Shown: positions 44,846 to 54,919, counted from the stretch's first letter. The stretch: 64,000 bases of DNA from Peribacillus sp. Bi96 (GCF_918698115.1 NZ_CAKKLV010000019.1:47162-111161); one strand, 5' to 3'. Program-made: numbers and translations. Notes: generated by a model not told the origin, from the sequence alone.

Positions 44846-46354
44846 TCATTCCCCTTTCCACATTGTGACAGCGTGTTCTTTTTCGTCATATCTTTTTTCA
44901 TCTACATAGGCCCTGGCGTGTCCCCAAAAGTATTTCGTCGGCTGCATATACTTTTCGAGCCCTGCCCGCTTTATCGTAGAAAAGGCCTCTTCATTGGCTT
45001 CGTTCAGCACTGTACTTTCATGAACCGTTCGTACATTCCTACCTTCCATGATCAATTTCCCGTCCACGATGACGTGCTCTACATCATTCGCCACTGCTTG
45101 AAATACAAGCCGATGAACGTGCATGAATTCAGGTGTCAGATGAGGCTGGTGCAAATTGACCGTGATGACATCCGCTTTCTTCCCGATTTCGAGGGAGCCG
45201 ATTTCATCATCCCAGCCAATGCATTTCGCAGCATCTATCGTAATCATTTCCAAAAGCTTTCCTGGAGGTAAATAATAATAGTCCCTAAGTGCTGCTTGAT
45301 GAACGAACTGTGTTTTCCTCATTGCCTGAAACATATCAAAACTTGTAGAAGGGGAAGTCCCATCCGTCGAGATTGCTACAGTTGCACCCATTTCCAATAA
45401 TTCGGTTATCGGTGTTCGGGCATGAACCTGCCCAAAACCAGGTGATGCACTGACATTAGTACCTGTTTCCGCTAATATCCTTGCCTCATCGAAGGAAATA
45501 CCACGACAATGCTGTAAATGGACATCTGGACCCAACAGGGCATTTTCCTTATCCTGTATCGCTAAATGAATCATCCCGCCAAAAGCGTCGGAATGGATCC
45601 TTGTGTCATATTTCCTGGCAATTTCCCTTATTTTTTTCGCTTGATAAAGATCGTGATGACTTAACCCATAAAGCCTGTCAGGAGATGTGGGATTGGAAGG
45701 ATCCACGGACGTAACGATGACAAATGGTGTAATGAAGGCTCTCGTGCGGTCTTCATTTGCATGATTCAGTGCTTCGATTACAGCTTCTGCCCCCTTCAAT
45801 ACTTCTTCATAGGAAACCTCCTTCACCACCCTTTTCCCGTCAACCCATCGGCTGAATGAATGGGGCCATGGGGGATTGCAAGGACCCGTGCAGACAACCT
45901 CCCGAACACCCACTTCGGCGTATGCTTTTGCGTGATTGATTGCAAAGATTGGATCATCGGATCGCGGCATGGAACCTAAAACACTTACTCCCGTTGTCAC
46001 ACCCGCCTTTAATCTCTCAAGAGAAGAGAGCTTTCCTTCGTAGTACCAAAAGTCATCTGTGACAAAATGTTTATACGTATTGGTCATGATGGGCATCCAA
46101 AAATCAATATTCTCCATCGCAATCGTTTTAAACATGGAATGTCCACCATGACCATGAACATCTATTAATCCTGGCAATATACATTGATGACTGCAATCAA
46201 TCACTTTTTTTGCCTCATACTTCGATTTCAGTTTTTCTGTTGCATCTACATCTAAAATTCTTCCGTCGTTTATGGCGATGGCGCCATCTAAAAGTATCCG
46301 TCTGTTTTGATCCATGGTAATCACAGTCCCATGAATGAGCAGCAAATCAATCAT
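44846..46354 (-). CDS. ATZ/TRZ-type (chlorohydrolase/deaminase family) amidohydrolase
   Basis: 502 residues. PGLIDVHGHGGHS has an intact HxH, GVTTGVSVLGSMPRSD follows, then TRIHSDAFGGMIHLA, LQHCRGISFDEARILAETGTNVSASPG and ISTDGTSPSTSFDMFQ. The C-terminus has the usual IGKKADVITVNLHQPHL. Metal ligands are complete apart from an unusual HSDA in place of HxxE. It lies between binding protein 2 and the altered amidohydrolase, so the three genes are likely one operon. Confidence 0.86.
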   Translation of the reverse strand: MIDLLLIHGTVITMDQNRRILLDGAIAINDGRILDVDATEKLKSKYEAKKVIDCSHQCILPGLIDVHGHGGHSMFKTIAMENIDFWMPIMTNTYKHFVTDDFWYYEGKLSSLERLKAGVTTGVSVLGSMPRSDDPIFAINHAKAYAEVGVREVVCTGPCNPPWPHSFSRWVDGKRVVKEVSYEEVLKGAEAVIEALNHANEDRTRAFITPFVIVTSVDPSNPTSPDRLYGLSHHDLYQAKKIREIARKYDTRIHSDAFGGMIHLAIQDKENALLGPDVHLQHCRGISFDEARILAETGTNVSASPGFGQVHARTPITELLEMGATVAISTDGTSPSTSFDMFQAMRKTQFVHQAALRDYYYLPPGKLLEMITIDAAKCIGWDDEIGSLEIGKKADVITVNLHQPHLTPEFMHVHRLVFQAVANDVEHVIVDGKLIMEGRNVRTVHESTVLNEANEEAFSTIKRAGLEKYMQPTKYFWGHARAYVDEKRYDEKEHAVTMWKGE

Positions 46355-46373
46355 ATTTCCCCTCCTAATCGAG

Positions 46374-46402
46374 AAGACAGCATAACGGCCTTATGCTGTC
46401 TT
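46374..46402 (-). terminator. hairpin between binding protein 2 and its operon
   Basis: Stem AAGACAGCATAA/TTATGCTGTCTT with a 5-nt loop. Only TCTTCTC follows, so it is a weak terminator or an mRNA-stabilising hairpin, which would favour binding protein over enzymes. Confidence 0.55.
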
Positions 46403-46421
46403 CCCTCTTTTGATAAATTCT

Positions 46422-47978
46422 CTACTTCACCGTTATGTCGTCGAGCATTAAATAATTTGCCGGATTCAGCCAAAGTCCTTTAACCGTTTCTCCATAAACA
46501 GCCAGGTGTTCATAGTTGCGGATTGGAACATATGGCACTTCTTCTCTTTCAATCTCTTGTGCTTTCGAATATAGTTCCTTACGTTTATCGCCATCTGATT
46601 CCTTACGTGCGGTTTCAATCAATTTATCTACTTCAGGATTACTATAAAACGAGCTATTCCCGGCAGCACCTTGGGATTTGCTATCAAAAAGATTGTATTG
46701 ATTATAATCTCCATCCCCCGTAGCATTGCCCCAACCGCCTATTGAAACCTGGTGCTCACCCTTGGCGGTCGCGTCAATATAAGCCCCATACTCAAGAACT
46801 TGGATTTTGACCTTAATTCCAATTCCTTTTAATTGTGACTGTATGACCTCTGCCATGTTTATCCTTTCCTTACGATCACTCGTCGTTAAGGTAATTTCCA
46901 AGCCATCCTTAATTCCTGCTTCCTTCAATAGCTTTTTTGATTCATTAATATCATAGTCGTATCCTTTAATATCTGGATCATAGCCAAAAACCTTCGGGCT
47001 CATTGTAGAATTCGCTCTCGTACCAACATCGTTATAAACGCCTTTAATGATGGAGTCCACCTCGATCGCATGCGCTACCGCTTTACGGACACGTACATCA
47101 TCGAATGGCTTATTCTTAACATTAAAGCTTAAGTATTCAACGGCAAGTCCCTCTGTGCGATATAACCCCATCGTATCTGATGATTCAATTCTATCAATCT
47201 CAGTCACTGGTACTTGATCGGTCACATGTGCTTCACCCGTTTCAATCATCGCAATTCTCGTAGCATCTTCAGGGACAACCTTGAATACTACCCCATCAAT
47301 CTTAGGTTTATCTCCCCAGTAGTCCTTATTTTTCGAAAGTTCAATCTCGTCTCCTGATTTCCACGATTTAAAAACAAATGGTCCTGTTCCCACAGGGTTT
47401 TGACCTAGTTTGTCACTATGTTCTGTAATGGCTTTTGGACTTAAAATACTGCCTTCATTACTTACTAATATGGACAAAAGAGGAGCATAAGGATATTTCA
47501 GCTTGAATTGTACGGTCGTATCATCAATTATCTTGATTTCTTTGATCATTTCCAATTTACCCGCCTGTGGCGAAGATGTTTTTGGATCTAGTATTCTGTC
47601 AAAATTAGTTTTTACCGCTTCAGCATTGAATGGTGCTCCATCATGGAATTTCACTCCCTCACGCAGTTTAAACTCCCATGTTACATCATCGAGCTGTTTC
47701 CACTCTTTTGCGAGCAGGGGTTGTGGTTTCATATTTTTGTCAGGAACAACCAATGTTTCATAGACCTTTTCATATACAACATTCGCTGAAGGAATGTCGG
47801 TAATGAAGTGTGGGTCCAGCGTAGTCGCATCAGACAGTCGGGCTACGACCAATGTCCCCCCTTCTTTCGCTTCCCTCTCTTGTTCCTTGCTGCCGGTTTG
47901 ATCTGATGTACATCCAGATAAAACCGATGAGATACCTATTAATGATGCAAATAGTAATCCAACCATACCTTTTCTCAT
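46422..47978 (-). CDS. Opp/Dpp-type ABC substrate-binding lipoprotein 2
   Basis: 518 residues, SBP_bac_5. Lipobox VLSGC (Cys about 23), then EGGTLVVARLSDATTLDPHF, WKQLDDVTWEFKLREGVKFHDGAPF and a C-terminal YVPIRNYEHLAVY. Similar throughout to binding protein 1. First gene of the minus-strand operon, divergent from the permease genes. Confidence 0.9.
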   Translation of the reverse strand: MRKGMVGLLFASLIGISSVLSGCTSDQTGSKEQEREAKEGGTLVVARLSDATTLDPHFITDIPSANVVYEKVYETLVVPDKNMKPQPLLAKEWKQLDDVTWEFKLREGVKFHDGAPFNAEAVKTNFDRILDPKTSSPQAGKLEMIKEIKIIDDTTVQFKLKYPYAPLLSILVSNEGSILSPKAITEHSDKLGQNPVGTGPFVFKSWKSGDEIELSKNKDYWGDKPKIDGVVFKVVPEDATRIAMIETGEAHVTDQVPVTEIDRIESSDTMGLYRTEGLAVEYLSFNVKNKPFDDVRVRKAVAHAIEVDSIIKGVYNDVGTRANSTMSPKVFGYDPDIKGYDYDINESKKLLKEAGIKDGLEITLTTSDRKERINMAEVIQSQLKGIGIKVKIQVLEYGAYIDATAKGEHQVSIGGWGNATGDGDYNQYNLFDSKSQGAAGNSSFYSNPEVDKLIETARKESDGDKRKELYSKAQEIEREEVPYVPIRNYEHLAVYGETVKGLWLNPANYLMLDDITVK

Positions 47979-48052
47979 TATTTTTCCTCCCTTTCACACT
48001 TCCCTATGTTTTCCAATTACCATTTAACGATAAGTACATCGGGCTTAATCAA

Positions 48053-48116
48053 ATTATAAGAAAAAACAATAGTTTATATTTTCAGAATCTTTACTCATTT
48101 TTTTATTATCTTTACT
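48053..48116 (-). promoter_or_regulatory. shared regulon promoter, copy 3 (binding protein 2)
   Basis: AGTAAA at 48116-48111 and 48095-48090 (21 bp apart), 31 bp, TATAAT at 48058-48053 on the minus strand. A further AGTAAA lies at 48138-48133, 22 bp away, in the divergent space before the permease operon. Confidence 0.75.
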
Positions 48117-48186
48117 GCTTTTGGCCATCATATTTACTTCGATACTTTTTTTGAATAAATTTAATGAAAGAAAAGGAGGAAGTGCC

Positions 48187-49089
48187 ATGAAGCCAGAGGT
48201 CGTTATCAATAATACCAATTTGAATGTAAACAAAAAAAAATCTTCAAGACTGCAACGATGGACAGCCTTTTATAAAAAGTTCAAGCGAAATAAATTGGCA
48301 TTGATAGGAGGATACATTGTACTCTTTTATATTTTACTAGCCATTTTTGCCCCTCTCATTTCACCACAGGATCCCTATGAAATTGATTTAGTCAATAAAC
48401 TCCAGCCTCCCACATCCGACCATTGGATGGGAACGGATGATAAGGGACGGGATATATTAAGCAGATTATTATATGGAACCCGTCTTTCATTAACGGTGGG
48501 ATTTGTCTCGGTATTCTTCGGGGCGCTCATCGGCATAATCTTAGGATTAACAGCAGGCTACTATGGAAAATGGATTGATACCGTCATCATGAGGATCGTG
48601 GATGTCCTGCTTGCTTTCCCAGGAATATTGCTTGCCCTTGCCATCATCAGTGCTCTAGGGCCAAGTTTAATAAACGTAATGGTAGCAGTTGGTGTCTTTT
48701 CCATTCCTATGTTTGCACGAATTGTACGGGGTTCCACACTTTCAGTCAGGAGGCTTGAATATATCGATGCCATTCGCGCATTAGGAGCAACTGACTTCAC
48801 GATCATTTCCAAACACATTTTTCCTAATATTCTTTCACCTGTAATCGTTCAAGCTACATTGCGCCTGGCTACTGCCATTCTATCTGCAGCCGGCTTGTCT
48901 TTCCTGGGGCTCGGAGCCCAGCCTCCTTCTCCAGAATGGGGAGCGATGTTAAGCAGCGGACGGGATTATTTATTCAGCGCCCCCCACATCGCTTTATTTC
49001 CGGGAATCGCCATTTCAACACTTGTACTCGGATTCAATGTCTTCGGGGATGGACTTAGAGATGCCCTTGACCCAAGAATGAAAAAATAA
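48187..49089 (+). CDS. Opp/Dpp-type ABC permease (DppC class)
   Basis: 300 residues, six helices. N-terminal OppC-type region (FKRNKLALIGGYIVLFYILLAIFAPLISP), HWMGTDDKGRDILSRLLYGTR and the EAA loop RALGATDFTIISKHIFPNILSPVIV. ATG at 48187 follows AAAGGAGGAAG. First gene of the plus-strand operon that runs through to the symporter. Confidence 0.92.
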   Translation: MKPEVVINNTNLNVNKKKSSRLQRWTAFYKKFKRNKLALIGGYIVLFYILLAIFAPLISPQDPYEIDLVNKLQPPTSDHWMGTDDKGRDILSRLLYGTRLSLTVGFVSVFFGALIGIILGLTAGYYGKWIDTVIMRIVDVLLAFPGILLALAIISALGPSLINVMVAVGVFSIPMFARIVRGSTLSVRRLEYIDAIRALGATDFTIISKHIFPNILSPVIVQATLRLATAILSAAGLSFLGLGAQPPSPEWGAMLSSGRDYLFSAPHIALFPGIAISTLVLGFNVFGDGLRDALDPRMKK

Positions 49090-49101
49090 GGAGGAGAGAA
49101 T

Positions 49102-50022
49102 ATGTTTGTATTCATTGTCCGGAGAATTTTGCAAACCATACCGGTATTACTTGGAGTAAGTCTTGTCGTTTTTCTCATCATGCAGATGGTTCCCGGAGAC
49201 CCGGCAACCCTGCTTGCAGGTGAAGGGGCGACTAAAGAAACGATTGAAATGATTCGGCATCAGCTTGGCTTGGACCGCCCAATCCTCTATCAGTACTTTG
49301 ACTATGTGATCCATGCTGTACAAGGGGATTTTGGTGAATCTCTTCGCAGCAGCCGCCCTGTATTGGACGAGATTTTGGTCCGCTTGCCCATCACACTTGA
49401 ACTCGCACTGGCAAGTATTTTCATAACCGTCGTCCTTGGAATGGTGGCCGGAATCATCTCGGCGACCAAGCAATACTCAGCATCGGACATTTCCATAATG
49501 ATCGTTGCGTTATTAGGAATCTCATTACCTAGTTTTTGGTTAGGTCTGATGCTTATCTACTTTTTTTCCGTTAATCTTCAATGGTTTCCTGTTTCAGGCT
49601 GGGGAACGTTTAAACACATGATTCTTCCCGCCATAACCCTAGGGGCGGGTGGTGCTGCAATTGTTGCCAGAATGACCAGGTCAAGCATGCTCGAAGTCGT
49701 TCGCCAGGATTATATTCGAACAGCAAAAGCCAAGGGATTAAAAGAACATGTCATCATTTATAAGCACGGTCTAAAAAATGCGCTCATCCCTGTCATTACA
49801 GTCGTTGGTCTTCAGTTCGGTGCCCTCCTCGGCGGCACCGTGTTAACAGAGTCCGTATTTGCCATCAATGGACTTGGCAGATTAATCGTTGATGCCATTA
49901 GAACGAGAGATTTACCGATGGTTCAGGGGGGCGTCCTTATTGCATCCGTAATCTTTGTATTTATGAATTTAGCTGTAGATGTCCTCTATCGATACTTTAA
50001 CAAGCGGATAGACTTAAATTAA
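49102..50022 (+). CDS. Opp/Dpp-type ABC permease (DppB class)
   Basis: 306 residues, six helices: FIVRRILQTIPVLLGVSLVVF at the start, MVPGDPA, EAA loop IRTAKAKGLKEHVIIYKHGLKNALIPV and ESVFAINGLGRLIVDAI. 12 bp after the first permease gene. Confidence 0.92.
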   Translation: MFVFIVRRILQTIPVLLGVSLVVFLIMQMVPGDPATLLAGEGATKETIEMIRHQLGLDRPILYQYFDYVIHAVQGDFGESLRSSRPVLDEILVRLPITLELALASIFITVVLGMVAGIISATKQYSASDISIMIVALLGISLPSFWLGLMLIYFFSVNLQWFPVSGWGTFKHMILPAITLGAGGAAIVARMTRSSMLEVVRQDYIRTAKAKGLKEHVIIYKHGLKNALIPVITVVGLQFGALLGGTVLTESVFAINGLGRLIVDAIRTRDLPMVQGGVLIASVIFVFMNLAVDVLYRYFNKRIDLN

Positions 50023-50034
50023 GGAGGTACTAAG

Positions 50035-51057
50035 ATGAAACAGTTTGATGAAAAAATACTGGAAGTTAAAAATTTGCAGACTTACTTTTTTACGGATGAA
50101 GGGACGAGTAAAGCAGTTAATGGAATCAGCTTCACCCTTAACAAAGGGGAAACGCTTGGGATTGTAGGGGAATCGGGAAGTGGTAAAAGTATAACGTCCC
50201 TATCACTATTACGGCTAATTCAATCCCCTCCCGGAAAAATTACAGGTGGCAGCATCCTTTTTAAAGGGGAGGACCTGCTTACAAAGACTGAAAAACAGAT
50301 GCGGTCCATACGCGGCAATGAGATTTCGATGATTTTTCAGGAGCCCATGACATCATTGAATCCCGTTTATTCAGCGGGTGAGCAAATTGCAGAAGCCATC
50401 CGGCTCCATCAAAAGCTGGGAAAAAAAGAAGCTTGGAACAAAGCGGTCGACATGCTTCGGCTTGTCGGAATCCCCTCACCTGAAAAAAGGGCCAAACAGG
50501 AGCCACATGAGCTAAGCGGCGGGATGAGGCAAAGGGTCATGATTGCTATGGCGCTAGCCTGCCACCCTGAGGTATTAATAGCGGATGAACCTACAACTGC
50601 GCTAGATGTGACGATTCAAGCCCAAATTTTAGAGTTAATAAAAACGCTGCAAAAGGATTTCGGTACGGCTGTCATCTTGATCACTCATGATTTAGGGGTC
50701 GTATATGAAACATGTGATCGAGTAGCGGTCATGTATGCCGGAAAAATCGTTGAATACACACTGGCAAAAGAGATCTTCACAAATCCTAAACATCCTTACA
50801 CCATTGGTTTATTAAACTCCCTTCCACGTCTCGACATGGATCAGGAAGAGCTGACCACCATACCTGGGACAGTTCCGAGCCCGTACAATATGCCCAAAGG
50901 CTGCAGCTTTGCACCCCGTTGTGCACATGCGAAGAGAATTTGTGAACAGGCTGTGCCGGATCTCCAATCCACCGGCCCAAGTACCCAGGTCAGCTGTTGG
51001 ATGTTTACCCCCCAATGGGAGCAAGATCATGACGTTCAAGAGAAAGTAGGGGTTTAA
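50035..51057 (+). CDS. Opp/Dpp-type ABC ATPase (DppD class)
   Basis: 340 residues. Walker [20 protein letters not shown], signature [15 protein letters not shown], Walker [21 protein letters not shown], switch ITHDLGVV, and the C-terminal oligopeptide-type [13 protein letters not shown] extension with clustered cysteines that often binds an Fe-S cluster. Confidence 0.93.
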   Translation: MKQFDEKILEVKNLQTYFFTDEGTSKAVNGISFTLNKGETLGIVGESGSGKSITSLSLLRLIQSPPGKITGGSILFKGEDLLTKTEKQMRSIRGNEISMIFQEPMTSLNPVYSAGEQIAEAIRLHQKLGKKEAWNKAVDMLRLVGIPSPEKRAKQEPHELSGGMRQRVMIAMALACHPEVLIADEPTTALDVTIQAQILELIKTLQKDFGTAVILITHDLGVVYETCDRVAVMYAGKIVEYTLAKEIFTNPKHPYTIGLLNSLPRLDMDQEELTTIPGTVPSPYNMPKGCSFAPRCAHAKRICEQAVPDLQSTGPSTQVSCWMFTPQWEQDHDVQEKVGV

Positions 51058-52046
51058 TGATGGGAGTATCAGTTGAAGAAAAAAAGGTTCTGCTTAAAGT
51101 AGATCAATTAAAACAATATTTCCCAATCAAGGGTGGGTTTTTCGGAAGAACCATTAATCATGTAAAAGCTGTTGACGACATTACCTTCCATATTTATCAA
51201 GGGGAAACCTTGAGTATAGTCGGGGAATCCGGCTGTGGTAAATCGACAACCGGACGTGCCATTCTTCGATTGGACGAACCTACGGGTGGGAGTATACACT
51301 TTCAGGAAAAGGATCTACTTAGTTTGGGTAAAAAGGAAATGAGAAAGACACGGAAGGATTTGCAAGTTATTTTCCAGGACCCATTTGCCTCCCTTAATCC
51401 TAGACAGACAATAGGACAAATTCTCGGAGAAGCCTTAGCCATACAAAATGTAGTGCCTAAAGAAAACCGAAAATCCAGGATTGAAGAATTATTGGGCCAT
51501 GTCGGCTTGAGACCAGAATCCATGGAAAGATACCCGCATGAGTTCAGCGGCGGCCAAAGGCAACGGATCGGTATTGCGCGGGCACTCGCTGTAGATCCAA
51601 AATTGATCATATGTGATGAAGCCGTATCAGCGCTTGATGTCTCCATTCAAGCGCAGGTGCTGAATTTATTAAAATCTTTACAGCGAAAATTCGATCTAAC
51701 CTTCCTTTTCATTTCACATGATTTAGGCGTGGTCAGACATATTTCCGATCGTGTAATGGTCATGTATCTTGGAAAAATAGTCGAGATTGCTGACAAAAAG
51801 TCCATTTTCGAACAGCCGCAGCATCCATATACACGGGCATTGCTATCTGCTATCCCAGTACCGAATCCCGTGCAGGAAAGAGAACGAATTCTATTGACGG
51901 GTGATGTCCCCTCACCTATCGATCCTCCAAACGGCTGTCGCTTTCATACACGGTGCCCTTTTGTGATGGATATCTGTAAAACACAGGTACCCGAATTGAA
52001 ACGATCCGCACAAAATCATCAAGTGGCTTGTCACATTGTGTCATAA
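51057..52046 (+). CDS. Opp/Dpp-type ABC ATPase (DppF class)
   Basis: 329 residues. Walker [75 protein letters not shown] and the C-terminal [13 protein letters not shown] extension. Overlaps the DppD gene by one base. Completes the transporter used by the two binding proteins. Confidence 0.93.
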   Translation: MMGVSVEEKKVLLKVDQLKQYFPIKGGFFGRTINHVKAVDDITFHIYQGETLSIVGESGCGKSTTGRAILRLDEPTGGSIHFQEKDLLSLGKKEMRKTRKDLQVIFQDPFASLNPRQTIGQILGEALAIQNVVPKENRKSRIEELLGHVGLRPESMERYPHEFSGGQRQRIGIARALAVDPKLIICDEAVSALDVSIQAQVLNLLKSLQRKFDLTFLFISHDLGVVRHISDRVMVMYLGKIVEIADKKSIFEQPQHPYTRALLSAIPVPNPVQERERILLTGDVPSPIDPPNGCRFHTRCPFVMDICKTQVPELKRSAQNHQVACHIVS

Positions 52047-52134
52047 GTTGTAGATTTCCCGAGGAGTCTTTAGTAAGATACTAATAAACAGAATAATTCA
52101 AGTTATATAAAAACAAAATAATCAGAGGTTATCC

Positions 52135-52902
52135 ATGCTTAGTTACGAGGGATTCACGTTAATTATCATGCTCTTCATTTTAGCTCCTATCATGGGAGCT
52201 ATTGCTCTTTTATTTCTATTCATCTTTGAAAAGAGGATCGATCTTCTTGAAAATAAAAACAAAGAGATACGCCTGGAACAAGCACTGCAGGAAGCGCAAT
52301 ATAATAAATTGAACCAGCAAATCCAGCCTCACTTTTTATTTAATACACTAAACGTCATATTAGGCTTGGCCCGCCTCAACAGGACGGCAGAATTGATTCG
52401 TGCCTTGGAGGCATTTTCCCAATTCTTGAAATTCAAGTATAAAGCATCTGAACCATTGATTCCCCTTTCCCAGGAAATTCAGTATACTCAGCATTATCTC
52501 GACATCCAAAGTCTTCGCTTTGGTGATCGGCTTAAGATTGATATGGTGTGCCCCGACCAATTATCAATCGCACTGGTACCCCCTTTCATTCTCCAGACTT
52601 TAGTGGAGAATTCATTTAAGCACGGGTTAGAAAAAAAAGTGGGGGAAGCCCTTTTGCATATCCGCTTCCATCAGAATTCGCAGACGGTATATTTGGTAGT
52701 GAAGGATAATGGGTTAATGGGAAATACCACTACCTTTACAGACGAAGGCGGCCATGGACTTGACAATATCAAAAAACGTTTATATTTGTATTTCAGTGAC
52801 CGTGCACAATTAAATATATCTTCCAATGAATCGGGAACAATGGTTAAGGTATCATGGCCACTGGTTTATGATAAGAAAGTTGAGGAGGCAAACCAAGAAT
52901 GA
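52135..52902 (+). CDS. LytS/YesM-type histidine kinase with minimal sensor
   Basis: 255 residues. A single long hydrophobic N-terminal segment (about 9-32), a coiled linker (KRIDLLENKNKEIRLEQALQEAQ), then His_kinase box NKLNQQIQPHFLFNTLN and HATPase with VPPFILQTLVENSFKHGL. There is no extracellular sensor domain, so the signal must come through a partner. 88 bp after the DppF gene with no terminator between, and overlaps the regulator gene. Confidence 0.9.
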   Translation: MLSYEGFTLIIMLFILAPIMGAIALLFLFIFEKRIDLLENKNKEIRLEQALQEAQYNKLNQQIQPHFLFNTLNVILGLARLNRTAELIRALEAFSQFLKFKYKASEPLIPLSQEIQYTQHYLDIQSLRFGDRLKIDMVCPDQLSIALVPPFILQTLVENSFKHGLEKKVGEALLHIRFHQNSQTVYLVVKDNGLMGNTTTFTDEGGHGLDNIKKRLYLYFSDRAQLNISSNESGTMVKVSWPLVYDKKVEEANQE

Positions 52903-53597
52903 ATGTATTATTAGTTGATGACGAACCATTAGTCCTTGAACAAATGGAATATATGATTCAGTCCATCTTCCCTTTTTGGAAGTTTCACAAAGCAGCAGAT
53001 GCTGTTCAGGCTCTTACACTCAACCAAAACTATAAAATTAACCTCGCTTTCTTGGATATTAATCTACCTGGACGATCCGGTCTTGAATTTGGTGAAGATC
53101 TGAGGGCATTGAACAAAGATGTGGAAATCATTATGGTAACCGCGCATCAAAGCTTCGATTACGCCCAGCAATCGATAAGGATCGGTGTCGTTGATTATTT
53201 AACGAAGCCTGTCATTGAAAGTGATTTGCGTAAAGTGCTTTCTAGGTATAATGAAAGGGAGTCTTCTCATCATTATTCAAGCTTGATTCATCATTCGCTT
53301 TCATTTATTCATGAAAATTATGCTGAAAAAATCTCCCTTTCGGACATCGCTCGGGAAGTGCATACGAACCCAACTTATTTAAGCAGGAAATTCCATGAAG
53401 AGGTCGGCACTTCCTTTTCGGAATATTTAATGCAATATAGAATTAAAGCCGCAAAAAGGGCCTTGACCAATAACACTAGTTGGAGCATCTCTGACGTCGC
53501 TGAAAATTCGGGTTTCAATAGTCAGCATTATTTCAGCACTTTATTCCGTAAAATAGAGGGAATCACACCCAAGGAGTTCCGCGAGAAAGGAAAATGA
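52899..53597 (+). CDS. YesN-type response regulator with AraC DNA-binding domain
   Basis: 232 residues. Receiver domain with Asp at 53 (FLDINLPG), DYLTKPVIESDL, and a C-terminal AraC/XylS double helix-turn-helix (ISLSDIAREVHTNPTYLSRKFHEEVGTSFSEYLMQ...VAENSGFNSQHYFSTLFRKIEGITPKEFRE). AraC domains typically bind direct repeats about two helical turns apart, which is what the three AGTAAA promoters show. It is shorter than standard YesN proteins. Confidence 0.92.
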   Translation: MNVLLVDDEPLVLEQMEYMIQSIFPFWKFHKAADAVQALTLNQNYKINLAFLDINLPGRSGLEFGEDLRALNKDVEIIMVTAHQSFDYAQQSIRIGVVDYLTKPVIESDLRKVLSRYNERESSHHYSSLIHHSLSFIHENYAEKISLSDIAREVHTNPTYLSRKFHEEVGTSFSEYLMQYRIKAAKRALTNNTSWSISDVAENSGFNSQHYFSTLFRKIEGITPKEFREKGK

Positions 53598-54919
53598 CAT
53601 TGCTTCCACGTACATTTCAAGAATACGTACAAGGCCCCATTCAAATTGGTATGGGCTTAGGGATCATCTCCCTCCTGGCACGTTGGGTGACAGGGACAAC
53701 GATATTATCCTCACCAGAATCGATGGTGAAGTATGGAGTTTTCGGAGGAATTGGCTATGCGCTAATGGGAGCGATCGCCCTGTTCATGTTCAGTTTCATC
53801 GGGAAGAGGGTTCGGCAGGATTTTCCCGTGGGATTGACTATGGGGGACTATTTAAAAACCAGGCTTCATCCTTTGGGATATTGGATCTTGATGATGATAC
53901 TGGTCATGACCAGCTTACACATTTTATTCATTCAAGGAATGGCCGCATCCACCCTATGTCAGTTTCTTTTCGATACGCCGCTATATGTCGGGCTTTTCTT
54001 TTTCTTCGGTTTTTGTGTTCTCTATGCTGGCTTCGGCGGGTTAAAACTCATTCATGGTCTTGCAGCTTTTCAAGTCGTCTTCATGTTTGCCGCCGTTATC
54101 TTAATTCCTTTATACTTTTTCATCAAGGAAGGGATAGAACCTGTTTATGAAGGGATTCGTTTATACCATCCCTATATGCTCGTAATCAATAAGTATGATC
54201 TGTGGAGTTTTCTTTTTGCAGGGCTTCTTGTAGGGTTCGGCCAGTTTTTCTTTGACCTGACATCATGGCAGCGTTTATTCATGATAGAACTGAAAAAGGT
54301 TCCCTTAACCTTTTCATTAACTGGCGTTATATGGCTCATATTCCCGCTCTCCTTTTCATCCCTGTTCATCATGGTTATCTTTACTGGCGGCTTCACTGAT
54401 ATACACTCGATTTTAGCTGGTTTGGCAAACAAGATAACGACACCATTCTTTTTCATTCTTTTTGTACTCTGTGCTTTCAGTGCAATCACCTCAACTTTCG
54501 GTGCCTGCCTGCATTCATTAGTAAGCTTACTTGTAGCCAATCTTATAGAACCCTTCCAAACCAAAAAAAGCGACCAGCAAAAGATTAGGATGGCCTATCT
54601 TCTTTCCATCTGTATCGGAGGATTGGTTTTCATTGCTACCCTTTTCTATTCCCCAAACCTATTAGAGCTTTTATTTTATTCTGGCAATATATACTCAGCA
54701 TTACTGGCTCCCATTCTGGTGATAGTATTCAGCAAAGGGAAAGTCGCTGATTTCATACCGATAAGTGCCGTCTTGGCCATTGTGGCGTCATACATCCTCC
54801 AGCCTTATGTAAGTGAATTTCAAAGCATATGGTTTAGTGGATTGACTTCACTTACCATCATTGTGATTTGTACGATTATTGCCTTCATCAAGAACAAATG
54901 GGCTATTCGTAATAGTTAA
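53594..54919 (+). CDS. sodium:solute symporter family (SSS) transporter
   Basis: 441 residues with about 11-13 membrane helices. SSS features: MGLGIISLLARWVTGTTILSSPESMVKYG at the N-terminus, GGIGYALMGAIALFMFSFIGKRVRQDFPVGLTMGDYLKTRL and helix 5-8 regions. ATG overlaps the regulator stop. Last gene of the operon. It may import the same compound as the ABC system or be the missing sensor partner of the kinase. Confidence 0.85.
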   Translation: MTLLPRTFQEYVQGPIQIGMGLGIISLLARWVTGTTILSSPESMVKYGVFGGIGYALMGAIALFMFSFIGKRVRQDFPVGLTMGDYLKTRLHPLGYWILMMILVMTSLHILFIQGMAASTLCQFLFDTPLYVGLFFFFGFCVLYAGFGGLKLIHGLAAFQVVFMFAAVILIPLYFFIKEGIEPVYEGIRLYHPYMLVINKYDLWSFLFAGLLVGFGQFFFDLTSWQRLFMIELKKVPLTFSLTGVIWLIFPLSFSSLFIMVIFTGGFTDIHSILAGLANKITTPFFFILFVLCAFSAITSTFGACLHSLVSLLVANLIEPFQTKKSDQQKIRMAYLLSICIGGLVFIATLFYSPNLLELLFYSGNIYSALLAPILVIVFSKGKVADFIPISAVLAIVASYILQPYVSEFQSIWFSGLTSLTIIVICTIIAFIKNKWAIRNS

